Positions 1-9,244 of a stretch of DNA of 64,000 nucleotides are shown in pieces. The stretch's first letter is position 1. Each line of letters starts with the position of its first letter. Below the pieces are notes generated by a model. The model saw only the letters and a program-made list of their open reading frames with translations. It was not told where the DNA came from and made no database searches. The translations under genes and the position numbers were made by a program. This DNA comes from Mycolicibacterium iranicum (GTDB lineage Bacteria; Actinomycetota; Actinomycetes; Mycobacteriales; Mycobacteriaceae), in contig NZ_JACHVU010000005.1 of the NCBI RefSeq assembly GCF_014190915.1, positions 186,001-250,000 of the forward strand. The letters run 5' to 3'.

Positions 1-1023
1 CTCGGCGCGGCCGTGCGCGGCCGGTTCGGGGACACCCTGCCGTTCCTGCTGAAGGTGCTGGCGGCCGACGAGCCGCTGTCCCTGCAGGCGCATCCGAGTA
101 CCGAGCAGGCAGTCGAGGGTTTCGCCCGCGAAGACCGGATGGGCATCCCCATCAACGCACCCGATCGCAATTACCGCGACCGCAGCCACAAGCCCGAGAT
201 CATCGTCGCGCTCAGCCAATTCGAGGCACTGGCCGGTTTCCGGCCCGCCGCGCGGACCGTGCAGTTGATGCAGGCCCTCGGCGTCGCCGACCTCGACCCG
301 TACATCGGCCTGCTTCACGGCCAGCGCGACGAGGACGGCCTGCGAGCGCTCTTCACCACGTGGATCACCTGTCCGCAGCCCGACCTCGATGTGCTCGTGC
401 CCGCTGTCATCGACGGCGCGATCGCTTATGTGCGTTCCGGCGAGCAGGAATTCGCGCGGGAGGCCAAGACCGTTCTGGAACTCGGGGAGCGCTATCCCGG
501 AGACGCCGGGGTGCTGGCCTCCATGCTGCTCAACCGGTTGTCCCTGGCCCCGGGGGAGGCGCTCTATCTGCCCGCCGGCAATCTGCACGCCTACCTCCAG
601 GGCGTGGGCGTGGAGGTGATGGCCAACTCCGACAACGTGCTTCGCGGCGGCCTGACCCCGAAGCACGTCGATGTGCCCGAACTGCTGCGGGTGCTGGACT
701 TCACCCCGGCCGAGGACGTCCTCGTCGTTCCCGAGGTGATCCGTGACGGAGCCGAGATCGTCTATCCCACACCGGCTCCCGAGTTCGCGGTATCAGTCCT
801 GCACATCGACGGCGAGTCCCTCGGACACGAGATCGACGCGCCGTCGCGCCATGAAGGTCCGCAGATACTCCTGTGCGCCCAAGGTGGTGTCACCGTGCAC
901 GCCAAAAGCGACGCCGTGGTGCTGGAGCGCGGTGCTGCGGCGTGGGTGACGGCCGACGACGGGCCGATCAGGCTGATGGCACGGGAGCAGACGCAGCTGT
1001 TCCGGGTCTGCGTAGGGATTTAG
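1..1023 (+). CDS. manA: Mannose-6-phosphate isomerase, class I (5' end outside window)
   Basis: Interconverts fructose-6-phosphate and mannose-6-phosphate in the cytoplasm, feeding GDP-mannose for lipomannan, PIMs and glycoproteins. The reading frame is already open at base 1, so the N-terminus is missing; about 340 codons remain of a family usually near 400. Type I PMI features are visible: QAHPS and HKPEII (zinc ligands), GNLHAYLQG (a zinc-binding His region) and NVLRGGLTPKH, which carries the catalytic Arg. The 3' end overlaps the convergent FAD oxidoreductase by 56 bp. An internal GTG at 13 is in frame but is not a believable start, because conserved family sequence continues upstream of it. 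Confidence 0.93.
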   Translation, partial: LGAAVRGRFGDTLPFLLKVLAADEPLSLQAHPSTEQAVEGFAREDRMGIPINAPDRNYRDRSHKPEIIVALSQFEALAGFRPAARTVQLMQALGVADLDPYIGLLHGQRDEDGLRALFTTWITCPQPDLDVLVPAVIDGAIAYVRSGEQEFAREAKTVLELGERYPGDAGVLASMLLNRLSLAPGEALYLPAGNLHAYLQGVGVEVMANSDNVLRGGLTPKHVDVPELLRVLDFTPAEDVLVVPEVIRDGAEIVYPTPAPEFAVSVLHIDGESLGHEIDAPSRHEGPQILLCAQGGVTVHAKSDAVVLERGAAAWVTADDGPIRLMAREQTQLFRVCVGI

Positions 1024-2323
1024 CCCACGCCGTCATGTTGTGCCGGACCGTCCGGCCGACCAGGCGGGCGGACGGCACCATGTACAGGCTGTCGAGCAGG
1101 CTGAACCGTCGCAGAAACCATTCCGCCAGAACAGGATCGGTTTCGGCGGCCCCGAGGAACTGATCGAACAGCGACCCCACCGGCTGATACCACCACCGGC
1201 TGGGTCCCTCGGCGCGGTGCAGCGCCAGGTCCCCGATCGCATTCATCGTCCACACCGGCCACGTCGTCTTGCTGGTGGCCTTCAGGAACGTGGCCTCCGG
1301 CTCCGGCGACAGCAGTGCGCGGCGGAGATGACCCGCCTGCAGCGACGTCATTGTCATGCCCTGCCCGAACGTCGGATTGAAGCTCACCACCGCGTCGCCG
1401 AACGGCAGGATGCCGGCGGGGTAGCGGGTCATCTTGTCGAAACGCCGCCATCGGCTGGTCGGATACTTGTGCAGCGCAATGTCTCCCAGCACCTCGGCCT
1501 GGCGCACCGCTGCGCTCACGTGGGCGGGCAGGATCTTGTCGGCCAGCTCGCACATCTCGTCGAAGTCGGCGGGGGCGGGAACCTTCCCCACCCCGAACGT
1601 CGTCATGCCCCAGGTGCCGTCCTCGTAATAGAGCATCCCGATGCCGACCGGCTGGTCGTGGGACGCGCCGGCGACGACGACCTTCTCGGCGAGCAGACCG
1701 TCGGGAATCCGCAACTGGTGGGTGGCGTAGCTGATGCCGACATCGACGGTGTCCTCGTGGGGACGTCCAAATCCCCACTGCTCCAGCCACACCGGCAGCC
1801 GGGTGCCGCGTCCGGTGGCGTCGACGACCAGGTCGGCCTCGACGGTCGCCCCGCCGGCGGTGCGCACGCCCGTGACCCGCCGGCCGTCGAAGACCGGCTC
1901 ACCGATCCCCTCGTTGACCAGGGTGACGTTGTCGATGTCGAGGACCCGGCGACGGATCTGCCATTCCAGGTGCTTGCGGCTCGGCACGTACGCGGTGAAC
2001 TCGTCCTGCAGGCGGTGCTGCGTCCCGAGCACATGGCCCGCCGCACCGAAGTGGATGCAGTCGGGTCGGTTCTCCAGCATGGGCACACCCGCGGCGACCA
2101 TGTCCTCGAGAAGGCCGGGGAAGAGGCTTTCGAACTCCATCGCCCCGCGCGCCATCAGCAGATGGACATGACGGCTCTGCGGCACCGCGGCGCGATGCCC
2201 GGGGTCATCGGGCAGGGTGTCCCGCTCGTACACCGAGACCCGGTCATAGAAGTTCGACAAGACCCGGGCGGCGCACAGCCCCCCGAGACTCGCACCGATC
2301 ACGATCGCGTGTTTTTGACCCAT
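968..2323 (-). CDS. FAD-dependent oxidoreductase (Rv3254-like)
   Basis: A 451-residue flavoprotein of the geranylgeranyl-reductase/aromatic-hydroxylase fold; the substrate is unknown. The N-terminal dinucleotide-binding loop reads VIGASLGGLCAARVL, with the central Gly of the usual GxGxxG replaced by Ser-Leu-Gly spacing. The second FAD signature, FGDAVVSFNPTFGQGM, is in the C-terminal half. ATG at 2323 begins MGQKHAIV directly before the Rossmann strand, which decides the start over longer upstream frames. It is divergent from the permease at 2381 and convergent with manA, overlapping it. The gene sits at the same place in M. tuberculosis, which argues for a conserved mycobacterial role, but no pathway can be assigned from the sequence. 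Confidence 0.85.
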   Translation of the reverse strand: MGQKHAIVIGASLGGLCAARVLSNFYDRVSVYERDTLPDDPGHRAAVPQSRHVHLLMARGAMEFESLFPGLLEDMVAAGVPMLENRPDCIHFGAAGHVLGTQHRLQDEFTAYVPSRKHLEWQIRRRVLDIDNVTLVNEGIGEPVFDGRRVTGVRTAGGATVEADLVVDATGRGTRLPVWLEQWGFGRPHEDTVDVGISYATHQLRIPDGLLAEKVVVAGASHDQPVGIGMLYYEDGTWGMTTFGVGKVPAPADFDEMCELADKILPAHVSAAVRQAEVLGDIALHKYPTSRWRRFDKMTRYPAGILPFGDAVVSFNPTFGQGMTMTSLQAGHLRRALLSPEPEATFLKATSKTTWPVWTMNAIGDLALHRAEGPSRWWYQPVGSLFDQFLGAAETDPVLAEWFLRRFSLLDSLYMVPSARLVGRTVRHNMTAWAKSLRRPGTAASAPVPSA

Positions 2324-2380
2324 TGGATGACACGGTAGTGGGTACATTCCGCTGAAACGATGACAAAAAGGGGACGGTTG

Positions 2381-3877
2381 ATGGCTCAGGAGCCCGTCGC
2401 GCAGCAAGCAGGCAAGCTGCGCGTGAAGTCGGTGGAACAGTCGATCGCCGACACCGACGAGCCCGACACCAAGCTTCGCAAGGACCTGAGCTGGTGGGAC
2501 CTGACCGTTTTCGGCGTCTCGGTCGTCATCGGCGCGGGCATCTTCACCATCACCGCGTCCACCGCCGCCAACCTCACCGGGCCCGCGATCTCGCTGTCGT
2601 TCATCTTCGCCGCGATCGCCTGCGGCCTGGCCGCGCTCTGCTACGCGGAGTTCGCATCGACGGTGCCCGTCGCGGGCAGCGCGTACACCTTCTCCTACGC
2701 GACGTTCGGTGAGTTCGTCGCGTGGATCATCGGCTGGGATCTGATCCTGGAATTCGCCGTTGCCGCAGCAGTCGTGGCGAAGGGCTGGTCCAGCTATCTG
2801 GGCACCGTCTTCGGGTTTGCCGGCGGCACCGCGCAAGTCGGCGGTTTCGACGTGGACTGGGGCGCGCTGATCATCATCGCCCTGGTCACGCTGATCCTGG
2901 CGATGGGCACCAAGCTCTCGGCCGGGGTCAGCCTGGCCATCACCGCGATCAAGGTGTCCGTGGTGCTGCTCGTGGTGATCGTCGGTGCGTTCTACATCAA
3001 GATGGAGAACTTCTCGCCGTTCGTCCCGGCACCGGAAGCCGGCGAAGGCGGGACGGGCACCGAGCAGTCGCTGTTCTCCCTGATCACCGGGGCCGAGGGC
3101 AGCAGCTACGGCTGGTACGGCGTGCTCGCGGGCGCCTCGATCGTCTTCTTCGCGTTCATCGGTTTCGACATCGTCGCGACGACGGCCGAAGAGACCAAGA
3201 ACCCGCAGCGCAATGTGCCGCGCGGCATCCTGGCCTCCTTGGGCATCGTGACCGTCCTCTACGTGGCCGTCGCCGTCGTGCTGACCGGGATGGTCAGCTA
3301 CAAGGAGTTGCGCGACGCCGAAACGCAGAATCTCGCGACGGCGTTCTCGCTCAACGGCGTGGACTGGGCCGCGAAGGTGATCTCCATCGGCGCCCTGGCC
3401 GGCCTGACCACCGTCGTCATCGTGCTGGTGCTGGGGCAGACGCGGGTGCTGTTCGCGATGTCACGCGACGGGCTGCTGCCGCGCCAGCTCGCCAGGACCA
3501 ACGAACACGGCACACCCGTGCGCATCACGCTGATCGTCGGCGCCGTCGTGGCGGTGACGGCCTCGGTCTTCCCGATCGACAAGCTCGAAGAGATGGTCAA
3601 CATCGGCACGCTGTTCGCGTTCGTCCTGGTGTCGGCGGGCGTCATCGTGCTGCGCCGTTCGCGGCCCGACCTCGATCGCGGCTTCCGGACACCGTGGGTC
3701 CCGGTGCTGCCGATCCTGTCGATCATCGCGTGTGTGTGGCTGATGCTGAACCTCACCGGCCTGACGTGGATCCGCTTCACGATCTGGATGGCGATCGGCG
3801 TGGTCGTCTACTTCCTCTACGGCCGCAGGCACTCGCTGGTCGGCCGACGTGCCCGCGGGATCACCCCCCGCACCTAG
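2381..3877 (+). CDS. APC-family amino acid permease
   Basis: A 498-residue membrane protein with about 12 hydrophobic segments after a 40-residue polar N-terminus. The first helix carries VIGAGIFTI, the GxGIF substrate/ion loop of the amino acid-polyamine-organocation superfamily. FFAFIGFDIVATTAEETKNP in helix 6 and its following loop is typical of the cationic amino acid transporter branch. ATG 2381 is preferred over an in-frame ATG at 2360 because an AAGGGGAC ribosome-binding site lies just before it and would sit inside the longer frame. Import of a basic or neutral amino acid is likely; the substrate cannot be read from sequence. Confidence 0.87.
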   Translation: MAQEPVAQQAGKLRVKSVEQSIADTDEPDTKLRKDLSWWDLTVFGVSVVIGAGIFTITASTAANLTGPAISLSFIFAAIACGLAALCYAEFASTVPVAGSAYTFSYATFGEFVAWIIGWDLILEFAVAAAVVAKGWSSYLGTVFGFAGGTAQVGGFDVDWGALIIIALVTLILAMGTKLSAGVSLAITAIKVSVVLLVVIVGAFYIKMENFSPFVPAPEAGEGGTGTEQSLFSLITGAEGSSYGWYGVLAGASIVFFAFIGFDIVATTAEETKNPQRNVPRGILASLGIVTVLYVAVAVVLTGMVSYKELRDAETQNLATAFSLNGVDWAAKVISIGALAGLTTVVIVLVLGQTRVLFAMSRDGLLPRQLARTNEHGTPVRITLIVGAVVAVTASVFPIDKLEEMVNIGTLFAFVLVSAGVIVLRRSRPDLDRGFRTPWVPVLPILSIIACVWLMLNLTGLTWIRFTIWMAIGVVVYFLYGRRHSLVGRRARGITPRT

Positions 3878-3931
3878 GTCTCTTCTGGCCCTCCTCCTCC
3901 CGCGGGCGCCCGCACCCTCTTCTCCTCCCGT

Positions 3932-3947
3932 GAGCGTGCGTGTCTGC
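3932..3947 (-). repeat. Dispersed intergenic element, copy 1 (divergent)
   Basis: The + strand reads GAGCGTGCGTGTCTGC, which matches the reverse complement of the 5903-5930 element at 15 of 16 positions. With copy 2 it forms an inverted pair about 130 bp apart upstream of alkB. Confidence 0.6.
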
Positions 3948-4080
3948 GGCTGACACGCCGTAGAAATCCCGGAGTTCACGCACGTTCGTGAACCCGCGGC
4001 CTCGGCATCTGCCGTGCCCTCACCCCGCGTTCTCGGCTCGAGCGTGCGCAAAATGCCGGCCCCAGCGGCGTGTCGCGGAG

Positions 4081-4098
4081 CAGACACGCGCGCTCGCG
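4081..4098 (+). repeat. Dispersed intergenic element, copy 2
   Basis: An 18-nt exact match (CAGACACGCGCGCTCGCG) to the core of the elements at 5903 and 5945. It lies just upstream of the alkB promoter region. Confidence 0.75.
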
Positions 4099-4135
4099 CG
4101 GCGGGGAACAGTTTTACAAAAATAGCTTCTGTGTC

Positions 4136-4164
4136 TAGACGGGCGACAAAAATGGCCCTATAGT
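4136..4164 (+). promoter_or_regulatory. Predicted SigA-type promoter of alkB
   Basis: TAGACG (4136-4141; 4 of 6 match TTGACA), a 17-nt spacer, and TATAGT (4159-4164; close to TATAAT). The segment is AT-rich compared with its surroundings, and alkB starts about 46 nt downstream. Prediction from sequence only. Confidence 0.5.
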
Positions 4165-4209
4165 CAATCCCAAGAGGTGACCACACTCACACGCAAGGAG
4201 GCATTTGAG

Positions 4210-5463
4210 GTGACCACGCAAGAGATGAACGAGGCTCCGGATGTCGAGCAGTGGCGCGACAAGAAGCGCTATCTGTGGCTGATGGGCCTCATCGCCCCCA
4301 CAGCGCTGTTCGTGATGCTGCCGCTGGTGTGGGCGTTCAATCAATTCGGCTGGCACGCCGTCGCACAGGTGCCGCTGTGGATCGGCCCGATCCTGCTTTA
4401 CATCCTGCTGCCCGCCCTGGACCGCTTCTTCGGCCCTGACGGGCAGAATCCGCCCGACGAGGTGATGGAGCGGCTGGAGAACGACAAGTACTACCGCTAC
4501 TGCACCTACGTCTACATCCCGTTCCAGTACGCGAGCGTCGTCCTGGGCGCGTACCTGTTCACCGCGTCGGACCTCAGCTGGCTCGGCTTCGACGGTGCGC
4601 TGCCGTGGCCGGCGAAGATCGGCGTGGCCCTCTCGGTGGGTCTGCTCGGCGGCGTCGGCATCAACACCGCCCACGAAATGGGCCACAAGAAGGACTCTTT
4701 GGAGCGCTGGCTGGCGAAAATCACACTGGCACAGACGCTGTACGGCCACTTCTACATCGAGCACAACCGCGGCCACCACGTGCGCGTCGCGACACCCGAG
4801 GATCCGGCGTCGGCCCGCTTCGGTGAGACGTTCTGGGAGTTCCTGCCGCGCAGCGTGATCGGCAGCCTGAAGTCGTCGTGGGAGCTGGAAGCCAAGCGGC
4901 TGGAGCGGGCCGGGAAGAGCACGTGGCATTGGTCCAACGACGTGCTCAACGCGTGGGCGATGTCTGTGGTGCTCTACGGCGCGCTGATCGCGGTGTTCGG
5001 TTGGGCTGTGATCCCGTACATCCTGATCTCGGCCGTCTTCGGGTTCACGTTGCTGGAGACCGTCAACTACCTGGAGCATTACGGGCTGCTGCGCAAGAAG
5101 CTCGACAACGGTCGCTACGAGCGCTGCGCGCCCGTGCACAGCTGGAACTCCGACCACATCGTGACGAACCTGTTCCTGTACCACCTGCAGCGGCACAGCG
5201 ACCATCACGCCAACCCGACCCGTCGCTACCAGACGCTGCGCAGCATGGACGGGGCGCCGAACCTGCCCAGCGGGTACGCGTCGATGATCGGCCTGACCTA
5301 CTTCCCGCTGCTGTGGCGCAAGGTGATGGACCACCGGGTGCTCGACCACTACGACGGCGACATCACCCGGGTGAACATCCACCCGCGGATGCGCGACAAG
5401 GTCCTGGCCACGTACGGGTCCGCCGAGGGGCGCGCCCGCGAGGAGAAGCGGGCCGGAGCGTGA
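4210..5463 (+). CDS. alkB: Alkane 1-monooxygenase
   Basis: A 417-residue integral-membrane non-heme di-iron hydroxylase that oxidises the terminal carbon of n-alkanes to 1-alkanols with electrons from rubredoxin. The full AlkB histidine set is present: [36 protein letters not shown] and the NYLEHYGL box, with about six hydrophobic helices before and between them. GTG 4210 is chosen because a perfect AAGGAGG lies 8 nt upstream (4195-4201); the in-frame GTG at 4177 would place that site inside the gene. It is followed directly, by a GTGA overlap, by a rubredoxin gene, then a second rubredoxin and a TetR regulator, the standard alkB cluster of actinobacteria. Confidence 0.97.
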   Translation: MTTQEMNEAPDVEQWRDKKRYLWLMGLIAPTALFVMLPLVWAFNQFGWHAVAQVPLWIGPILLYILLPALDRFFGPDGQNPPDEVMERLENDKYYRYCTYVYIPFQYASVVLGAYLFTASDLSWLGFDGALPWPAKIGVALSVGLLGGVGINTAHEMGHKKDSLERWLAKITLAQTLYGHFYIEHNRGHHVRVATPEDPASARFGETFWEFLPRSVIGSLKSSWELEAKRLERAGKSTWHWSNDVLNAWAMSVVLYGALIAVFGWAVIPYILISAVFGFTLLETVNYLEHYGLLRKKLDNGRYERCAPVHSWNSDHIVTNLFLYHLQRHSDHHANPTRRYQTLRSMDGAPNLPSGYASMIGLTYFPLLWRKVMDHRVLDHYDGDITRVNIHPRMRDKVLATYGSAEGRAREEKRAGA

Positions 5464-5633
5464 GCGCCTACCGGTGCCCCGGCTGCGATTACGTCTACGA
5501 CGAGGCCAAAGGCGAACCGCGCGAGGGTTTTCCGGCCGGGACCACCTGGGCCGACGTGCCCGACGAATGGTGCTGCCCCGACTGCGCGGTGCTGGAGAAG
5601 GTCGACTTCGAGGAAATAGGAGTGAAGCGGTGA
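5460..5633 (+). CDS. rubA: Rubredoxin 1
   Basis: A 57-residue one-iron electron carrier. The two CxxC knuckles are [13 protein letters not shown] near the N-terminus and [10 protein letters not shown] near the C-terminus. The second knuckle reads WCCPDC, with an additional Cys. GTG 5460 overlaps the alkB TGA as GTGA, which makes translational coupling likely. It passes electrons from a rubredoxin reductase to AlkB. Tandem rubredoxins differ in some alkB systems in their ability to serve the hydroxylase; which of these two is the working partner cannot be decided from sequence alone. Confidence 0.94.
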   Translation: MSAYRCPGCDYVYDEAKGEPREGFPAGTTWADVPDEWCCPDCAVLEKVDFEEIGVKR

Positions 5634-5662
5634 CGAGCGCTTCGGAGAAGAACGGAGATGCA

Positions 5663-5845
5663 ATGAGCGACTACAAGCTGTTCGTGTGTGTGCAGTGCGG
5701 TTTCGAATACGACGAGGCCAAGGGTTGGCCCGAGGACGGCATCGCCCCCGGCACCCGCTGGGACGACATCCCCGAGGACTGGAGCTGCCCGGACTGCGGT
5801 GCCGCCAAGTCCGACTTCGAGATGGTCGAGGTCGCCCGGCCGTGA
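5663..5845 (+). CDS. rubB: Rubredoxin 2
   Basis: A 60-residue rubredoxin, [18 protein letters not shown] at the first knuckle and [15 protein letters not shown] at the second. It is clearly paralogous to the preceding gene but closer to the canonical rubredoxin sequence. ATG 5663 has GGAG 5 nt upstream and gives the length of mycobacterial RubB. An in-frame GTG at 5630 overlapping the previous stop as GTGA is a real alternative that would add 11 residues. Likely the second electron carrier of the AlkB system. Confidence 0.94.
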   Translation: MSDYKLFVCVQCGFEYDEAKGWPEDGIAPGTRWDDIPEDWSCPDCGAAKSDFEMVEVARP

Positions 5846-5902
5846 ACGCACACTCGCTACCGACGAGCGCGCGTGACTGCACGCGACACGCCGACCGGCG
5901 GC

Positions 5903-5930
5903 GTGCAGACACGCGCGCTCGCGGTGCGGG
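5903..5930 (+). repeat. Dispersed intergenic element, copy 3
   Basis: A 28-nt element (core GCAGACACGCGCGCTCGC followed by GGTGCGGG) identical to the copy at 5945-5972. The two are exactly 42 bp apart start to start, between rubB and the TetR gene. Confidence 0.85.
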
Positions 5931-5944
5931 CCCGGGTGCCTGCG

Positions 5945-5972
5945 GTGCAGACACGCGCGCTCGCGGTGCGGG
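5945..5972 (+). repeat. Dispersed intergenic element, copy 4
   Basis: Exact 28-nt direct repeat of 5903-5930. Its core also occurs at 4081-4098, and in reverse complement over 24 nt at 57147-57170. Confidence 0.85.
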
Positions 5973-6022
5973 AGGGCGGGGGACATGACCGTCGCCTCAA
6001 GCGGTGCGCTCCGGGCAACCGT

Positions 6023-6036
6023 TATTGTCGCGCCTG
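6023..6036 (+). promoter_or_regulatory. Possible leaderless -10 element of the alkB-cluster TetR gene
   Basis: TATTGT at 6023-6028 fits the TANNNT mycobacterial -10 consensus and ends 7 nt before GTG 6036. Transcription could therefore begin at or next to the start codon. Confidence 0.4.
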
Positions 6037-6653
6037 TGGGCGGGCCCAACGACAAACGCATCACCTACGCGGAGGCGTCGCGAGTTCTGCTGCGCGACTC
6101 CATCCTCGACGGGATGCGTGAGCTGCTCCTCACCCGCGACTGGTCGGCGATCACCCTGTCCGACGTCGCCAAGGCCGCCGGCATCAGCCGGCAGACCATC
6201 TACAACGAGTTCGGCTCACGCCAGGGCCTGGCGCAGGGCTACGCGATGCGCCTGGCGGATCGTCTGGTCGACCAGATCAACGCCGCCATCAGCAACAACG
6301 TCGGCGACATCTACGCCGCGTTCCTGCAGGGCTTCCGCGACTTCTTCATGGAGTCGGCGGCCGATCCGCTGGTGATCTCGCTGCTGACCGGGTCGTCGAA
6401 GCCCGACCTGCTGCAGCTGATCACCACCGACAGCGCGCCGATTATCAACCACTGCTCGTCGCGGCTGACCGACGCGTTCATGCGCAGCTGGGTGCGCTGC
6501 AGCGAAGAGGACGCCGGCGTGCTGGCCAGGGCGATCGTCCGGCTGGCGATGAGCTACATCTCCATGCCACCCGAAGCGGACCACGATGTGGCCCGTGACC
6601 TGGCCCGATTGATGGCACCGTTCGCCGAGCGCTACGGGGTCGTCGACCTCTAG
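6036..6653 (+). CDS. alkX: TetR-family regulator of the alkane hydroxylase cluster (AlkX-like)
   Basis: A DNA-binding repressor-type protein. The N-terminal helix-turn-helix is ITLSDVAKAAGISRQTIYNEFGSRQGLAQGY in outline, followed by an all-helical ligand domain with no recognisable family-wide motif. It is downstream of rubB and co-oriented, as in M. tuberculosis (Rv3249c) and Dietzia, where AlkX-type proteins respond to fatty acids or alkanes and repress alkB. Two starts compete: GTG 6036 just before the conserved GGPNDKR segment, with a possible leaderless -10, and ATG 5985 with GGAGGG 8 nt upstream, giving 17 more residues. The shorter form is listed, with moderate confidence. Confidence 0.85.
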   Translation: MGGPNDKRITYAEASRVLLRDSILDGMRELLLTRDWSAITLSDVAKAAGISRQTIYNEFGSRQGLAQGYAMRLADRLVDQINAAISNNVGDIYAAFLQGFRDFFMESAADPLVISLLTGSSKPDLLQLITTDSAPIINHCSSRLTDAFMRSWVRCSEEDAGVLARAIVRLAMSYISMPPEADHDVARDLARLMAPFAERYGVVDL

Positions 6654-6658
6654 CAGGG

Positions 6659-6683
6659 ACGGCGGGGTGCTTCGACCCGCCGT
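6659..6683 (+). terminator. Hairpin after the TetR gene
   Basis: ACGGCGGG and CCCGCCGT form a perfect 8-bp stem with a 9-nt loop, directly after the stop codon. There is no T-run, so if it is a terminator it is of the tail-less kind. Confidence 0.35.
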
Positions 6684-6767
6684 GAGGCGCTACGGTGTCA
6701 TAGACGCCCCTGGCTGGCAGAGCGCTTCAACCGCCTGTCCCGCGAGCCCGCAGGCCCATGGGTGTCT

Positions 6768-6796
6768 GCACAGATGTTGTCGCTGCGCATCTGTGC
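6768..6796. promoter_or_regulatory. Inverted repeat upstream of sahH
   Basis: GCACAGATG and CATCTGTGC are perfect 9-bp arms around an 11-nt centre, ending about 55 nt before the sahH ATG. It could be an operator dyad or a 5' UTR stem-loop. It resembles no riboswitch I recognise. Confidence 0.5.
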
Positions 6797-6850
6797 GCTC
6801 ATAGGCAATTGACGAACCACAAAGCTGTTCAACCACAAGAGGGGCTCTAC

Positions 6851-8311
<1,461 letters not shown>

Positions 8312-8312
8312 C

Positions 8313-8810
8313 GTGGCACACCTGCGCACAGCGGTGACTCTCGGACTCGCGCTGGCCCTGACGGCATGTCAGGGCCAGCCGGTTTCCGACGACATGGACA
8401 ACCAGTCCGAGGTCACCGCCACCAGGCCTGCCCCGCAGATCCGTCACGACACCGACGAGCTCGCCACCACGTTCCCCGCACTCGGAACGCCGGCGTCGGC
8501 GTCCTGGATCAGCTGGGACAACAGCGACACCCCCGAGCCGACGCGGCTCGCCCTGTCGTGGACCGACGCCGTCGTCCAGGTGGCGCCCGAGACGATGGTG
8601 GGCCTCGTGGAGCGCTACGACGCCGAAGACCTCGGACATCGCCCCGCGGTGCAGAAGGTTCTCGAACCCGAGCTGCCGCCCGGGCCCTTCCTCACCGGAG
8701 TGGAGCTCAACATCTTCTTCGGCGGGCCCCGCAGGAGCACCCGGGTCTTCCTCGACCCTCCGGTCAACACCGTCGTCCTCCAGTCCAGCGTGGCCGGTCC
8801 CGCCAAGTGA
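8313..8810 (+). CDS. Putative lipoprotein, first of a paralogous pair
   Basis: 165 residues. The N-terminus LGLALALTAC ends in a lipobox with Cys about residue 19, predicting a lipid anchor on the outer face of the membrane. The mature part has no motif I know. It is paralogous to the next gene: TTFPALGTPASASWISW, a W-x-DAV segment and PGPFLTG are all matched there. GTG 8313 lies 1 nt after the sahH stop, so it is probably read from the sahH transcript. No function is assigned. Confidence 0.7.
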   Translation: MAHLRTAVTLGLALALTACQGQPVSDDMDNQSEVTATRPAPQIRHDTDELATTFPALGTPASASWISWDNSDTPEPTRLALSWTDAVVQVAPETMVGLVERYDAEDLGHRPAVQKVLEPELPPGPFLTGVELNIFFGGPRRSTRVFLDPPVNTVVLQSSVAGPAK

Positions 8811-9244
8811 CGCGCGCCTGGTCGGCGCTCATGGTGGCGGTGGCGGTCGCCGGCTGCACGCCCGATCCAGTCGATTCGCCCTTCCACGAAATCCGTACGG
8901 ACAGTGCGCCGCTGACCACGCGCTTCCCGGCCATCGGCACGCCCGTCTCGGCCCGGTGGGTGACATGGCACTCAGAGGACGCAGCGGTGCCCGGGCCCAC
9001 CACCTATTGGATCGACGCCGTTCTCACTCTGAACCCGCAGACCACCGCGACGCTGACAGGCCTCGACCCCACCGCCCAGGGGAGGACGCCGAGCGTGGCG
9101 GAGGCGTTACGCCCGGAGGTGTCCGACGGCCCGTTCCTCACCGGACCGGCGCTCGATGCGGCGATGAGCGCGCACGGGTGGACGGCCGGCGCTTATCTGG
9201 ACGCCGCGCGAAATCAGCTCGTGCTCAACGCCTTCGACGATTAG
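8807..9244 (+). CDS. Putative lipoprotein, second of a paralogous pair
   Basis: 145 residues, with signal and lipobox MVAVAVAGC (Cys about residue 17). It shares with its upstream neighbour TRFPAIGTPVSARWVTW, a WIDAVLTLNPQT segment, a P-SVAEALRPE element and SDGPFLTG, so the two arose by tandem duplication. Its GTG overlaps the previous TGA as GTGA, pointing to coupled translation. The stop overlaps the convergent hydrolase stop by 4 bp. Function unknown. Confidence 0.7.
   Translation: MTRAWSALMVAVAVAGCTPDPVDSPFHEIRTDSAPLTTRFPAIGTPVSARWVTWHSEDAAVPGPTTYWIDAVLTLNPQTTATLTGLDPTAQGRTPSVAEALRPEVSDGPFLTGPALDAAMSAHGWTAGAYLDAARNQLVLNAFDD

Larger units (their letters stand above)
3878..4209. other. 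Intergenic region upstream of alkB
   Basis: 332 bases without a credible gene. It contains pyrimidine-rich CTCCTCCC tracts after the permease stop, two oppositely oriented copies of a dispersed GCAGACACGCGCGCTC-type element (3932-3947 and 4081-4098), and an AT-richer stretch from about 4105 to 4170 that holds the predicted alkB promoter. Confidence 0.6.

Noticed and set aside
4103..4109. GGGAACA upstream of alkB as an ECF sigma -35
   Set aside because: No GTT occurs at the required distance; a SigA-type pair closer to the gene explains the start better.
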